From the NCBI RefSeq assembly GCF_000411255.1, contig NZ_KE150413.1, positions 126,215-161,120 of the forward strand: a DNA stretch of 34,906 nt, read 5' to 3'. A program made the position numbers and the translations under genes. The notes beneath the pieces were generated by a model. That model worked only from the letters and a program-made list of their open reading frames with translations, was not told where the DNA came from and did no database searches. Source of the stretch: Paenibacillus sp. HGH0039. GTDB lineage: Bacteria > Bacillota > Bacilli > Paenibacillales > NBRC-103111. Below are positions 1 through 8,900 of the stretch, piece after piece; the stretch's first letter is position 1; each line of letters opens with the position of its first letter.

Positions 1-45
1 CTGACGCCGCTGACGCCGCTGACGCCGCTGACGCCGCTGACGCCG
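1..45. repeat. 9-bp tandem repeat at left window edge
   Basis: Five perfect copies of CTGACGCCG run from the first base to 45 and then decay. The array lies just downstream of the S8 protease gene, whose stop is at 83-85 on the minus strand. It is cut by the window edge, so the true copy number is unknown. No gene is seen in 1-82. Confidence 0.95.
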
Positions 46-82
46 CTACGCGAAGCTTATTCCGTTGAAGCGCCGATCCGCC

Positions 83-3000
83 TTATTCGGCAAGCGCGCT
101 CTCATCGGCTGTCTGGCGCTGCGGAATGGATGATTTGCTCAGCACGACAGGAACTTTGACCGTGGTTTTGACGGCCGGGTTCTTGGCGGATGAGATGGTG
201 ACGGTCAGTTCGACGTTGACGACCCCGCTGTTCGGGACGAACTTCAGAACACCGCTGTTGTCGACATAAGCTTTGTTGGAGCTGTTCGTGACCTTGTACA
301 CGATTCCGTCCGTTTTAGGGAGCTGCAGAACCGGCTGGTTGATTTTGCGCGTATTGACGATTTTAGCCTTAAAATCGTCTTTCGCTTTGGCGACGCGGTC
401 GTTCTCCAGGTTGGCTATACGCAGGGAGCTGTAAGCCGTGTAGGAAATACCGTCCACGTTGTTACCGAACTCATCGATCTTCTGAGCGATTACGGAGAGC
501 TTGTAGGTTCCTTCCGTAAGCTGTTTCACCTTCAGGTTACCGTTCGCATCCAGCTCTCCGTCCACATAAGAACCGTCGATGCCTTCGAACGAGTAAACGC
601 CAGGCTCGATCAGTTTGAGACGGCCGTTAGCGTCGGTCTGTGTGATTTCGTCGAGGATGCCGATTTCTTTGTCATCGAGTCCCACGGCCCAGAGGGAAAT
701 CGCGTTCACGTCCTTGGCCGTCAGGCGGAAGGAAAGGTCGGTTGTGGTCGGGGAGCCGTCACGATTATCGGGATAAATGGCATTTTCCGTTTGCTCCAGT
801 TCCTGCAGACCGAATCCGTTTTCCGGCTTATCTTGGCCGACGTGAACGGCGAAAGGCAGGTGCAGCGAAGGCTGGCCGCTTCTTTCCAGAAGCACTTCGC
901 CTTCATAAACGCCTTTAACCGCATTGTTCTTCGGTGTTACGGACAAATAAAATCCTTTGGAAGCGCCGGCCGCAACGGTCAGTTTACCGTTTTGCAGACC
1001 GAGCAGCTGAGCGGTCAGGTTCGTGACATCCGGCGTTTTGGTCGGAGCGTTCGGATCCGACGTTACGTTCGGATGCAGCACGACTTTGGCCGAGTACGTC
1101 ACGCTTTGCTTCGATACGTTCTTCAGCTGAAGCTCCTTCTGGGCGTTCGTTCCCGGAGCCAGAAGGCCGAAGCTGACGGACGGATTGTAATTCGTCACGG
1201 CTTGAGGCTGCCAATACTTATCGAGAATGGTGATCGGCTCCACGGATTGGAGCAGCGCCTGCGTCTTCACGGCAGTGCCCACGTTCGCACGGCCTGCGCC
1301 CTGCGAGTAGACGTCGTACAGCTTGCCGTCCAGGTCGCTGATTTTGTCCGACGTGTTAGCCAGCGCAGCGCGGATATCCAGCGGCGACCAGTCCGGATGC
1401 TGCTGTTTCAGCAGCAGCGCAAGTCCGGCTACGTGCGGAGTGGCCATGCTGGTACCGCTGATGCGGCTGTAGGCGGTGTTGTAGTTCGCATCCGGTTTTT
1501 GCTTGCCGTAGGCAGGCCATGTGGACAGAATGCTCACACCCGGTGCGCTGATATCCGGCTTGATGCTCAGGTCGCCGTCCACATTCGGACCGCGGGAGCT
1601 GAACGTCGCCATCGTATCGCCCGGGATTTCGCTCTTCGGATAGTTGGCCCCGAAAGCGAGCTTCAGCGTCTGGCCTTGAGCGGCCAACGCTTTTCTGGCG
1701 AGAGCGCGTCCTTCCGTGCCTTTCATGTCGAAGGTCGGAATGTACTCGAAGCCGTCGCCGAGGAAAGCGGCGGAACCGACAAAGCCGTCACGGCCGATGA
1801 CCGACTCGGAAAGATCGGCTTTAGTCGCATCTCCGCGTTCGGTGTTGCCGTTGAAAATAATCGCCGCTTTCGCGCCTCTTTGTTTGGCGTTGGCGATTTT
1901 GTCCACGAAGGCGAGGTTACCGCGGGAGATCAGCACGACTTTGCCGGTTACGTCTTTGCCTTCATAATCCTGAGGCTGACCCAGGTTGACGTACACGACG
2001 TCCCTAGGGTTGGTGCCCAGAATGGAGGCGAAGTTTTCCTGGCCGGTTTCCCAAGCCATCACATTGAGATTGTATCCGGCGGCGGGCGTCACCGGCGAAA
2101 CCGCAGCGGCGCCCAGGGAAACGGGAGGCGTATAGACCGCCTCCGATACGGATGCCGTGTACTGCGTTTTCGGGCTGGTTACGGCGCCTACGGAGATAGC
2201 GAGCTGCGAAGTCGCGGGCGATCCCAGCGAATAGTAGTAAGGCCCTTTGTCCGCCGCGTTGCCGTTCGCGATAACGGCGGTTACGCCGCCGAGCACAGCG
2301 TTGTTGATAGCCACGACGTCGGGAGAGTTAGGGTCTTTCTCGGAGTCGGAGCCGAGCGACAGGTTAATGACGTTCATGCCGTCTTTAACCGCATGCTCGA
2401 TGCCGTCGATGACCTGAGCCGAGGAGCCGGACGATTTGCCCGTTTCGGGATTCCGGCCGAGTACTTTATATACATACAAATCGGCTTCGTAAGCGACGCC
2501 TTTTTGAACGATGTCCGAGCTTGGGTTGGATGCTCTTCCTACGATCGTTCCGGATACGTGGGTGCCGTGAGACGTCCCTTCAAATCCGGTGCCGTAAGGG
2601 TCTTCCTCCGGAGTAAGCGGAGGCTCTTCGTAAGGGTCGTTATCCTTCTCGAAGGAATCGTAGCCGCCTTTGTAGGCATCCTTCAAGTCGGGGTGAAGAT
2701 AGTCGACTCCGGTATCGATAACGCCGACTTTGAGGCCTTTGCCGGTGAGGCCTTTGGCCCAGGCGACATCCGCGCCGATCTGTTTCAGCGGAGTGATGTC
2801 AAAATTGGGGCTGCTTACATCGAGCCCTTTCGGTTCGTCTACGGGGATCGGGAAATAGTTGGCGCTGGGGTGAATCGATTTGACGCCGGCCAGTTTTGCC
2901 AGCGCGGGAATTTTATTGGCCGGAACGGTTACTTCCAGTCCGTTCAAAACGGTATTATACTGGTAATTAACCTGGAGGTTAATTCCGCTGCTTTTGGCGG

Positions 3001-3352
3001 CGCTGACCAGAGCGGTCTGCTCCTGCGTGATGGCCGATTCGGTAGATTCGGCTGCCAGAGCGGACATGCCCAGCTTAGCGGCGTATTTGCCTACGGCGAC
3101 CGGCTGATTTTGCAGCTGGACAATAACACGGACGGAATTCGTGGAGGCCGTATTCAGTTTCGGGGAAATATACCCCTTGACCTGGCCCGGGAGCGAGTTT
3201 GTACCGGGATTCAGAGAACCATTGAGCTGGGTACGCGGTTGGATGCTTTTGCCGGACTGGGCTGCGCTGGCATGAGGCAGCGCCGTGCCTGCAACGAATG
3301 CAAACGCGAGCGACATCACGGATAATTTTTGGATGAGATGGCGATTTTTCAA
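83..3352 (-). CDS. Secreted S8 (subtilisin-like) serine protease with PA domain, Vpr-like
   Basis: This is an exported endopeptidase of 1089 residues. A signal peptide covers about residues 1-31 (basic start, hydrophobic core, ASA-A cleavage). An inhibitor-I9-type propeptide follows at about 74-165. The catalytic triad is visible: Asp213 in VIDTGVDYLHPDL, His262 in SHGTHVSG and Ser635 in SGTSMATPHVAG, with Asn363 in IANGN as the likely oxyanion residue. A protease-associated (PA) domain is inserted at about 430-560 between His and Ser, the hallmark of Vpr-type minor extracellular proteases. The C-terminal 400 residues look like beta-sandwich modules. The start is TTG at 3352, placed by an AGAGGGAA ribosome site about 8 nt upstream and by the signal peptide. 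It is transcribed alone. A short inverted repeat (TACA-ATA-TGTA, about 3440) lies in the upstream region and could be an operator. Family assignment is firm; substrate is unknown. Confidence 0.96.
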   Translation of the reverse strand: MKNRHLIQKLSVMSLAFAFVAGTALPHASAAQSGKSIQPRTQLNGSLNPGTNSLPGQVKGYISPKLNTASTNSVRVIVQLQNQPVAVGKYAAKLGMSALAAESTESAITQEQTALVSAAKSSGINLQVNYQYNTVLNGLEVTVPANKIPALAKLAGVKSIHPSANYFPIPVDEPKGLDVSSPNFDITPLKQIGADVAWAKGLTGKGLKVGVIDTGVDYLHPDLKDAYKGGYDSFEKDNDPYEEPPLTPEEDPYGTGFEGTSHGTHVSGTIVGRASNPSSDIVQKGVAYEADLYVYKVLGRNPETGKSSGSSAQVIDGIEHAVKDGMNVINLSLGSDSEKDPNSPDVVAINNAVLGGVTAVIANGNAADKGPYYYSLGSPATSQLAISVGAVTSPKTQYTASVSEAVYTPPVSLGAAAVSPVTPAAGYNLNVMAWETGQENFASILGTNPRDVVYVNLGQPQDYEGKDVTGKVVLISRGNLAFVDKIANAKQRGAKAAIIFNGNTERGDATKADLSESVIGRDGFVGSAAFLGDGFEYIPTFDMKGTEGRALARKALAAQGQTLKLAFGANYPKSEIPGDTMATFSSRGPNVDGDLSIKPDISAPGVSILSTWPAYGKQKPDANYNTAYSRISGTSMATPHVAGLALLLKQQHPDWSPLDIRAALANTSDKISDLDGKLYDVYSQGAGRANVGTAVKTQALLQSVEPITILDKYWQPQAVTNYNPSVSFGLLAPGTNAQKELQLKNVSKQSVTYSAKVVLHPNVTSDPNAPTKTPDVTNLTAQLLGLQNGKLTVAAGASKGFYLSVTPKNNAVKGVYEGEVLLERSGQPSLHLPFAVHVGQDKPENGFGLQELEQTENAIYPDNRDGSPTTTDLSFRLTAKDVNAISLWAVGLDDKEIGILDEITQTDANGRLKLIEPGVYSFEGIDGSYVDGELDANGNLKVKQLTEGTYKLSVIAQKIDEFGNNVDGISYTAYSSLRIANLENDRVAKAKDDFKAKIVNTRKINQPVLQLPKTDGIVYKVTNSSNKAYVDNSGVLKFVPNSGVVNVELTVTISSAKNPAVKTTVKVPVVLSKSSIPQRQTADESALAE

Positions 3353-3559
3353 CTAGTTCCCTCTTTTCATTCATATTTGAACAATAAACGAGCTAGTGAA
3401 CGATCCGGAACCTCCTCCCTTATCAAGATTAGGCCTGTACAATATGTAAGACAGTTCTTAAAGGGGATTTATTCCATAAAAAATGGATAATTTCAGCCTT
3501 TTTACAGAAAATATTTTTTTTCATGAAAAATGGGTTGGAATTTGCCTTTAAAATGAGCC

Positions 3560-3588
3560 TTGCTCGGCTTTTCTTGCGGGCTTATAGT
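3560..3588 (+). promoter_or_regulatory. Candidate sigma-A promoter for the AraC gene
   Basis: TTGCTC (3560-3565), a 17-nt spacer and TATAGT (3583-3588) lie 42 nt before the AraC start codon. The -10 matches 5 of 6 and the -35 only 3 of 6, so this is a plausible but weak call. Confidence 0.4.
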
Positions 3589-3630
3589 GGGAGATAGAGG
3601 ATAAAAGGGTTAGGGGGCTTCTGGGGGAAG

Positions 3631-4500
3631 ATGGATGCGAGACTGCACGACTTATTCCGGCCCGTTCAGGCGAACGGAAGAGTTTCTACCTATATATATG
3701 AAGAAAAAGGGCCGTCCCCCGTTCTCAAGCCGTACGTATGCTGCTATTGGCAGTCCGAACCGCGCGGAGTTGAGGGTGCGCCGCTGCTTCTTCGACCGGA
3801 TGCGGTGGACCGGGTTCTTCCCGACGGCTGCACGGATATCATTTTTACGGAGAATCTGAAAACGGGTGAAATGGACGTAAGGTACTGCGGGACTTTCCAG
3901 CAAGCTTTTACCGTTTCTTATGAGGAGGGGGAGCCCATGAGAAAGTTCGGAATCCGTTTTCTGCCCGGCGGCGCGTATCCGTTCCTGCGGACGGCCTTGT
4001 CCGAATTTCACGATCAGGCGGTTGCGGCCGGGCAAATCGGCCCGGTTATCGGGGAAGAAACAGAGGAGCGCGTTCGGGAGGCCCGTTCTTTCCGGGAAAG
4101 AATCGGAGCGGTCGAAGCGTGTCTGGTGCGGCAGTTGAGCGACAAGGGTACGGACGGGGACAATCGGATGAAGAACGTGCTGTACCGCGTTTTTATTTCA
4201 GGCGGCGGGGAGACGGTAAGCGAACTGGCGCGGTCCGAAACCATCAGCACGAGGCAGCTTCACCGTTCGTTCAATCAATGGGTGGGCCTCAGCCCGAAAA
4301 AATTCGCTGAAGTGGTGCGGTTTCAAACGCTCCTCAGGGACATTCAGGCCGGTTCCGTCACCGATTGGGCGGCTGCGGCGGCAGAGCGCGGATTTTTCGA
4401 TCAGGCTCATATGATCCGCGAGTTCAAGAGATTTTACGGGGCATCGCCGATAAAGGCGGCAGCCGAATACCGGGGCATGTCCGATTTATCCTATCTGTAA
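3631..4500 (+). CDS. AraC-family transcriptional regulator with N-terminal DUF6597-type domain
   Basis: This is a 289-residue cytoplasmic DNA-binding regulator. The N-terminal half contains the pattern LKPYVCCYWQSE...RVLPDGCTDIIF, typical of the DUF6597 sensor-like domain found in front of AraC helix-turn-helix domains. The C-terminal ~100 residues hold the two HTH motifs: SELARSETISTRQLHRSFNQ, then AAERGFFDQAHMIREFKRFYGASP, which matches the AraC signature second HTH. The ATG at 3631 is preceded by GGGGGAAG. The next gene (DinB) begins about 60 nt downstream in the same direction, so the two may be cotranscribed. AraC plus DinB neighbours are common in Bacillales, but the ligand and targets cannot be read from the sequence. 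Confidence 0.9.
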   Translation: MDARLHDLFRPVQANGRVSTYIYEEKGPSPVLKPYVCCYWQSEPRGVEGAPLLLRPDAVDRVLPDGCTDIIFTENLKTGEMDVRYCGTFQQAFTVSYEEGEPMRKFGIRFLPGGAYPFLRTALSEFHDQAVAAGQIGPVIGEETEERVREARSFRERIGAVEACLVRQLSDKGTDGDNRMKNVLYRVFISGGGETVSELARSETISTRQLHRSFNQWVGLSPKKFAEVVRFQTLLRDIQAGSVTDWAAAAAERGFFDQAHMIREFKRFYGASPIKAAAEYRGMSDLSYL

Positions 4501-4562
4501 GCGGTCGGGTTTGGTTATACTGATAGGTATCTCGGATGGAACAAGAAAGGATGGAATTACCT

Positions 4563-5051
4563 ATGAGCGGAGTTATGCAAATCAGGGATCATCTTCTGGA
4601 CGAGCTGGAGCTGTCGGTCCGGACAAGCGAGGCGCTGATCCGGCGGATCAGACCGGAGGAGTGGGGGTTCACCCCGGGAGAAAACATGCGGACGCTTCTG
4701 CAGCTCGTCCATCATATTGCCGCTTTGCCCGCCTCGGACCTGGCAATTTTGCAGGAAAAATCGCAGCCGGAGGTTGAACTTGTCGAAAACGGCGCGCAGG
4801 ACGTGACGGACCCGGAACAGCTGGCGAAGCGGCTGCGGACTCACTTCGATACGCTGAAAGCTTATATGGTTTCGCTGAGCGAAGACGAGCTTTTGAACAA
4901 AGAAACGAAAGCTTTCTATTTGGAACACAGTATGCCTCAAATCAAATGGCTGATCGAAATCGTGACGCATCTTTTCCACCATCGTTCGCAGCTGTACAAT
5001 TATTTGAAGCAGAACGGTCATGAATTGAACTTCTTTATGCTGTACGCTTAA
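4563..5051 (+). CDS. DinB family protein (four-helix-bundle, putative metal-dependent)
   Basis: This protein of about 162 residues belongs to the DinB/YfiT-like fold. The typical metal-site pattern is visible: a His in the first conserved helix (LLQLVHHIAALP) and a C-terminal HLFHHRSQLYNYLKQNG motif, where HxxxHRxQ supplies further ligands. These proteins are often thiol-dependent transferases or stress proteins, but the reaction here is unknown. I chose ATG 4563 because AAAGGATGG lies just upstream. The frame is open from an ATG at 4536, which would add nine residues but has a poorer ribosome site. It follows the AraC gene closely and ends at a hairpin terminator (5138-5161 plus T-rich tail). 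Confidence 0.88.
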   Translation: MSGVMQIRDHLLDELELSVRTSEALIRRIRPEEWGFTPGENMRTLLQLVHHIAALPASDLAILQEKSQPEVELVENGAQDVTDPEQLAKRLRTHFDTLKAYMVSLSEDELLNKETKAFYLEHSMPQIKWLIEIVTHLFHHRSQLYNYLKQNGHELNFFMLYA

Positions 5052-5060
5052 AATAAAAAA

Positions 5061-5089
5061 AACAGGAAGGAGCCGCACTCCTTCCTGTT
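5061..5089 (-). terminator. Intrinsic terminator serving the minus-strand DUF4395 gene
   Basis: A perfect 12-bp stem (5061-5072 with 5078-5089, loop of 5) has an A-rich run at 5051-5060 on its left. Read on the minus strand, that run is the U tract. It lies about 90 nt beyond the DUF4395 stop and 10 nt beyond the opposing DinB stop. Confidence 0.8.
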
Positions 5090-5137
5090 GTCCGGCCGCC
5101 GTTAAATTGGCGGAGGGATCGTCACGTCTTATTGCGG

Positions 5138-5170
5138 AACCCGCCGGTTGACCGGCGGGTTCTTTCTTTT
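5138..5170 (+). terminator. Intrinsic terminator serving the plus-strand DinB gene
   Basis: A 10-bp stem (5138-5147 with 5152-5161, loop TTGA) is followed by CTTTCTTTT on the plus strand. It sits beyond the minus-strand terminator at 5061-5089, so the two convergent transcripts overlap before each ends. Confidence 0.8.
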
Positions 5171-5179
5171 GATCGGGTG

Positions 5180-5590
5180 TTAGGAGCGGTTCAGCCGTCT
5201 TCTCGCCAGGAGCTGTTTGTACTGGAAGTAGACCGTGCAGCCGATGCAGTAGCCGAGCAGAGCGGTTCCGGCGGCCGCCAGCAGCATGCCGGCAAATATG
5301 TAGCCCGCAGCCGTCCAGCCGACGGAGAACGAGAGCACGGACAGAAGGAGGAACAGCACGGCGAGCACGTTGTTGAAGCGCTGAAGCTCCGCCGCCTGGG
5401 TTTCGCCGTCCGTCCGCAGGAAAGGCTTGGCCGCCTGCACGAACAAGTTCCAGCGGAGCAGCAGACCCGCCAGTTGTATGGCAAGCAGCAGGCCGAGCAG
5501 CCAAGGCTGACGGGTAGCGAACGTAAGTACAGCGAACAGGACGATGCCGGCCTGATTCGCTTTGATATAGGACATAGGGATTTCTTTCAA
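5180..5590 (-). CDS. DUF4395 family integral membrane protein
   Basis: This is a 136-residue membrane protein of unknown function. It starts KEIPMSYIKANQAGIVLF, the usual opening of the DUF4395 family. There are two hydrophobic segments near the N-terminus, two more at about residues 80-120, and the family's Gly-Tyr-Cys-Ile-Gly-Cys pattern near the end. That CxxxC-like pair suggests thiol chemistry or metal contact, which is inference only. I prefer the TTG start at 5590, because GAGGTG lies at 5597-5602 with six bases between. A GTG at 5599 lies inside that ribosome site. It is divergent from the large GDPD gene and convergent with DinB. Confidence 0.85.
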   Translation of the reverse strand: MKEIPMSYIKANQAGIVLFAVLTFATRQPWLLGLLLAIQLAGLLLRWNLFVQAAKPFLRTDGETQAAELQRFNNVLAVLFLLLSVLSFSVGWTAAGYIFAGMLLAAAGTALLGYCIGCTVYFQYKQLLARRRLNRS

Positions 5591-5610
5591 GAAGATCACC
5601 TCACGAGTCG

Positions 5611-5655
5611 TTAAAGTTGTATAACCAACTTAACCGATAGGTTTTGATAAGTCAA
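5611..5655 (-). promoter_or_regulatory. Candidate promoter with overlapping inverted repeat for the DUF4395 gene
   Basis: On the minus strand, TTGACT (5650-5655), a 17-nt gap and TAAGTT (5627-5632) form a plausible sigma-A promoter. The segment 5610-5634 is an imperfect dyad: GTTAAAGTTG and CAACTTAAC arms around TATAAC. It overlaps the -10 region and would be well placed for a repressor. Confidence 0.4.
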
Positions 5656-5714
5656 TCCGTGACTCTTTCCGTTCGTTTCGCGCCCATGTCCCCGTTCCGC
5701 CTCCTCCCGGACGC

Positions 5715-5741
5715 TTACAAAATCTTCAAGCATACTTAACG
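5715..5741 (+). promoter_or_regulatory. Weak Pho-box-like direct repeats before the SLH-GDPD gene
   Basis: TTACAA (5715), TTCAAG (5725) and TTAACG (5736) lie at 10- and 11-bp steps. Each matches four or five of the six positions of the Bacillus PhoP element TT[ACT]A[CT]A. They are about 210 nt before the coding start. The same kind of element, in better form, precedes the paralogous GDPD at 24179. Confidence 0.3.
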
Positions 5742-5951
5742 CAGCGCTGACATAGTACTGGTAGAGTAAGAGACATGCAGGAACAACTGAATATCCAAGG
5801 GTAAGAGTCCAGGAGAAAACCCTTTATGCACAAACGAAAATGTCTTGCTTCGGCATTTTCCGGTTTGATGGATAGAGGGTTTTTTTGTTGTTCTCGCCCC
5901 TGGCCGTCCGGAACCGATCCGGATATCTCATTCGAAAGGAATGGATCAGAA

Positions 5952-8900
5952 ATGAGAAGATTCTCCCGGTTTTTGAGCCTGTTTCTAACCGCCGCTTTAC
6001 TGTGCGGTACGGCTCCGCTTGGCCTGTTCGATGCGGCGGCATACGCTGCCGACCCGGGGAGGAAGGCGCTGGATGTCCGCAAGACGCTGACTCCGCCCGT
6101 AATCGACGGCAGGCTCGACGAGTCGCTCTGGAACCTCAGCGAAACGATGAATGTCCGGACAGGCGAAGGCACGTTCAAAAACGCCCGGTTCGGGTTGTTG
6201 TGGGATAACAAGTATTTGTATATCGGCGTGAAAGCCGAGGACGACACGCTGGTCCCAAGCGGAACGGGGTACTGGTTCGAGCAGGACAATATCAATTTCT
6301 TCTTCGATCCGACCCTGCATCAGTCGGCGCCTTTTGCAGCCGATGATATGCAGGTGGGATTCGTGTACAAACCCGGCTCTACGCCGGAATTTCATTTCGG
6401 GGCGGCGCTGGGCAACCACAGCGGCAAAGACGAGAAGAAAATCTTGAGGGCAGTCGGCACCGAACAGGGCGGATGGACGCTGGAAACCGCGATTCCGTGG
6501 GACATGCTCCGTTTTGACCCGGGTCTGCAGAAGCAGCTCGGCTTTGAGATCGGTGTAACGGACCGTTACGAGGCTGACACGAGCAAGCAGCGCACAAGCT
6601 ACTGGAGCGCGTTTAACTCCAAATCGTTCTGGAACGACACGGCCGGCTACGGAATTCTCAACCTGAAAGACGAGAACCCGGTTTCGGCTCAAATCGATCC
6701 CGTGCTCCTTCAGGATCATTTCGACGGCTATGCGCCGGGGCAAATTCCGGCCGGATGGATCTCCGATGTGAATGCGGGAAGCTCTCCCTTTACCGTCGTT
6801 CAGGATACATACGGCAACGGCCGCATGGCTTTCGACGGCAAAACCTCCGGGCAGCAGGCCCGCATCTCCGCGCCTGTCCAGTGGGACGATTATATCGTCG
6901 AAGCGGACATGCGGTTTGAAGAGGTGCTTAACGATGCGAGGTGGGCGGCCCTGATGTTCAGGGGAGCGGCCGACGGGAAAAATCCGTACAACCAGATGGC
7001 GGTCCGCCGCAACGGAACCTTCGAGCTGGCTTACCGGATGCCCAATAACAACTGGGCTTCGCCTACGCCCGTAAGCGGCATGTGGAAACCGCTGGAGTTC
7101 AATAAGGACTATACGTTGAAGGTCCGCGCAGTCGGAAACAACGTCAAAGAATACATCAAAGCCAAAGACGAGGCGGATTTTACGCTTCTCATGGATCAGA
7201 ATTTTTCTTCCAATCTTCTGGAAAAAGGAAAAGTCGGCTTTCAGGCCGATCAGAGCAAAGTTTCGTTCGATAACCTGAAGGTGACGCGGGTAACGGCCGA
7301 TCGGCTGGATGTGACGCTGCCGGGCACGCTGGAAGCTTTGACGGGTCCCGCGACCGTTACGGGAAGCGTGTATTATTCGGACGGGGTAACGGAAGTGCCG
7401 GCCCAGGACGCCATTCGCCTGTACTCTTCCGATGAGACGATTGTGAAAATCGTGAATAACCAGCTCTATCCGGTAAAAGCGGGCAAAGCGTCCGTAAAAG
7501 CCGTCTACGCCAATGCGGAAACGGCGCGTGAAATCACCGTCACTCCTTCGGCGACGGGCGCGCAAGCCGTTAAGCTGCAGCATGCGGAGGGCTATGTGCT
7601 GACGGATACCGGTATGAAACTGGATCTTAATACGCTCAGCTTCCAGGCCGAATTCAGCGATTTCTCCAAAGGGACACTGAAAGGCGGTGACCTTCTCTGG
7701 AAACCGGCAGGTCAAGAGGTTTCAACCGGAAACGGTACTCTGCAGGTGAATAAAAAAGGCGCTTATCCGGTTACGGTTCAGAAGGATAACGCGTCGCTTA
7801 CCGTAATGGTCATTGCCAAGAATCCGGGGGAGAAGGAATACACCCTCTATGAGGAAAACTTCGATCAAACGGCCGAAGGCACTCTTCCGAAGGACTGGAC
7901 GCGTAAAGAAGGAACGACCGCTTCAGCGGCGGCCGTCAAGTCGGGCGCATTTGAACTGAACGCCTCCGCCGCCCCGGATAATCCTTCCCGCGTACTGCTT
8001 CCCGAGTATCTGGGACTGTTCGGGAATTACAAAATCGAGGCGGATATTACGCATCTCTCCGCTAACGATGCAGCGAGATGGCATTCGATTATGTTCCGTA
8101 TCCAAAATGACAATGTCCCCTATTACCAGATGGCCGTCCGGCAAAATGCGGCAGCCGTGAACGGGGTTGAATTCGCGGAACGGACGCCTGCTAACGAGTG
8201 GAATGTGATGGACCGCGGCTCTTACACCGAAGCGATCGACCCCGCGAAAATGTACCGTTACACCGTCAAAGCCTACGGCGACCGGGTACAGGAATGGATC
8301 GGCGACAAGCTTCTCGTCGATACCGATAACGCCGGCGCTTACAAGAAGGGCCGCATCGGTCTCCAGGCGAACGGAAGCCGCATGAAGGTGGACAACATCC
8401 GCGTCACCCTGCAGCAGGATGCGCTTCCTCCGCTGCCTTCCGAGCGTTTCGTGCAGGTCGTGGAGCCGGAGACGAAGATTTCACTGGCCCCTACTGTGGT
8501 CACGGAGTTGAAATCCTCCGCCGACCTAGTTAAGCTGCAGGGAACTTCCCTGCCTGCGACGGCCATGCTGTACGTGAACGGCAATCTGAAAATCACCGCT
8601 CCCGGAGGCGCCGAGATCGGCAGCCTGGATGACATCTTGGGAGCGCTGAACAACAAAGTGATTCCGGCTTTCTATGTCCGGGATGAGCCGAGCACCGACA
8701 AGCTTGTCGAGGCGCTCAAAGCGAGAGGCATCGAAGACGCGTTCATCGTGTCCGACAAAGGCGAGCTGGTCAAAAAAGCGCGTCAGGCTTACCCGATTAT
8801 CCGCGGCATTCTGGATTTCCGCCAGGCCAAAGCGGATACCAACGAAGATTTGATGGAAATACGTCGCAAAACGACCGTAAATCTGGCCAAAATCGCGCTC

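Noticed and set aside
791-3325. An 844-residue open frame on the plus strand opposite the S8 protease
   Set aside because: It is the antisense shadow of a GC-rich gene. Its translation is Arg/Gly-rich with no domain, while the minus strand shows a complete subtilase with signal peptide and triad.
5997-7715. A 572-residue open frame opposite the N-terminal part of the SLH-GDPD gene
   Set aside because: It has no ribosome site or recognisable motif and its composition is typical of antisense translation of a GC-rich gene.
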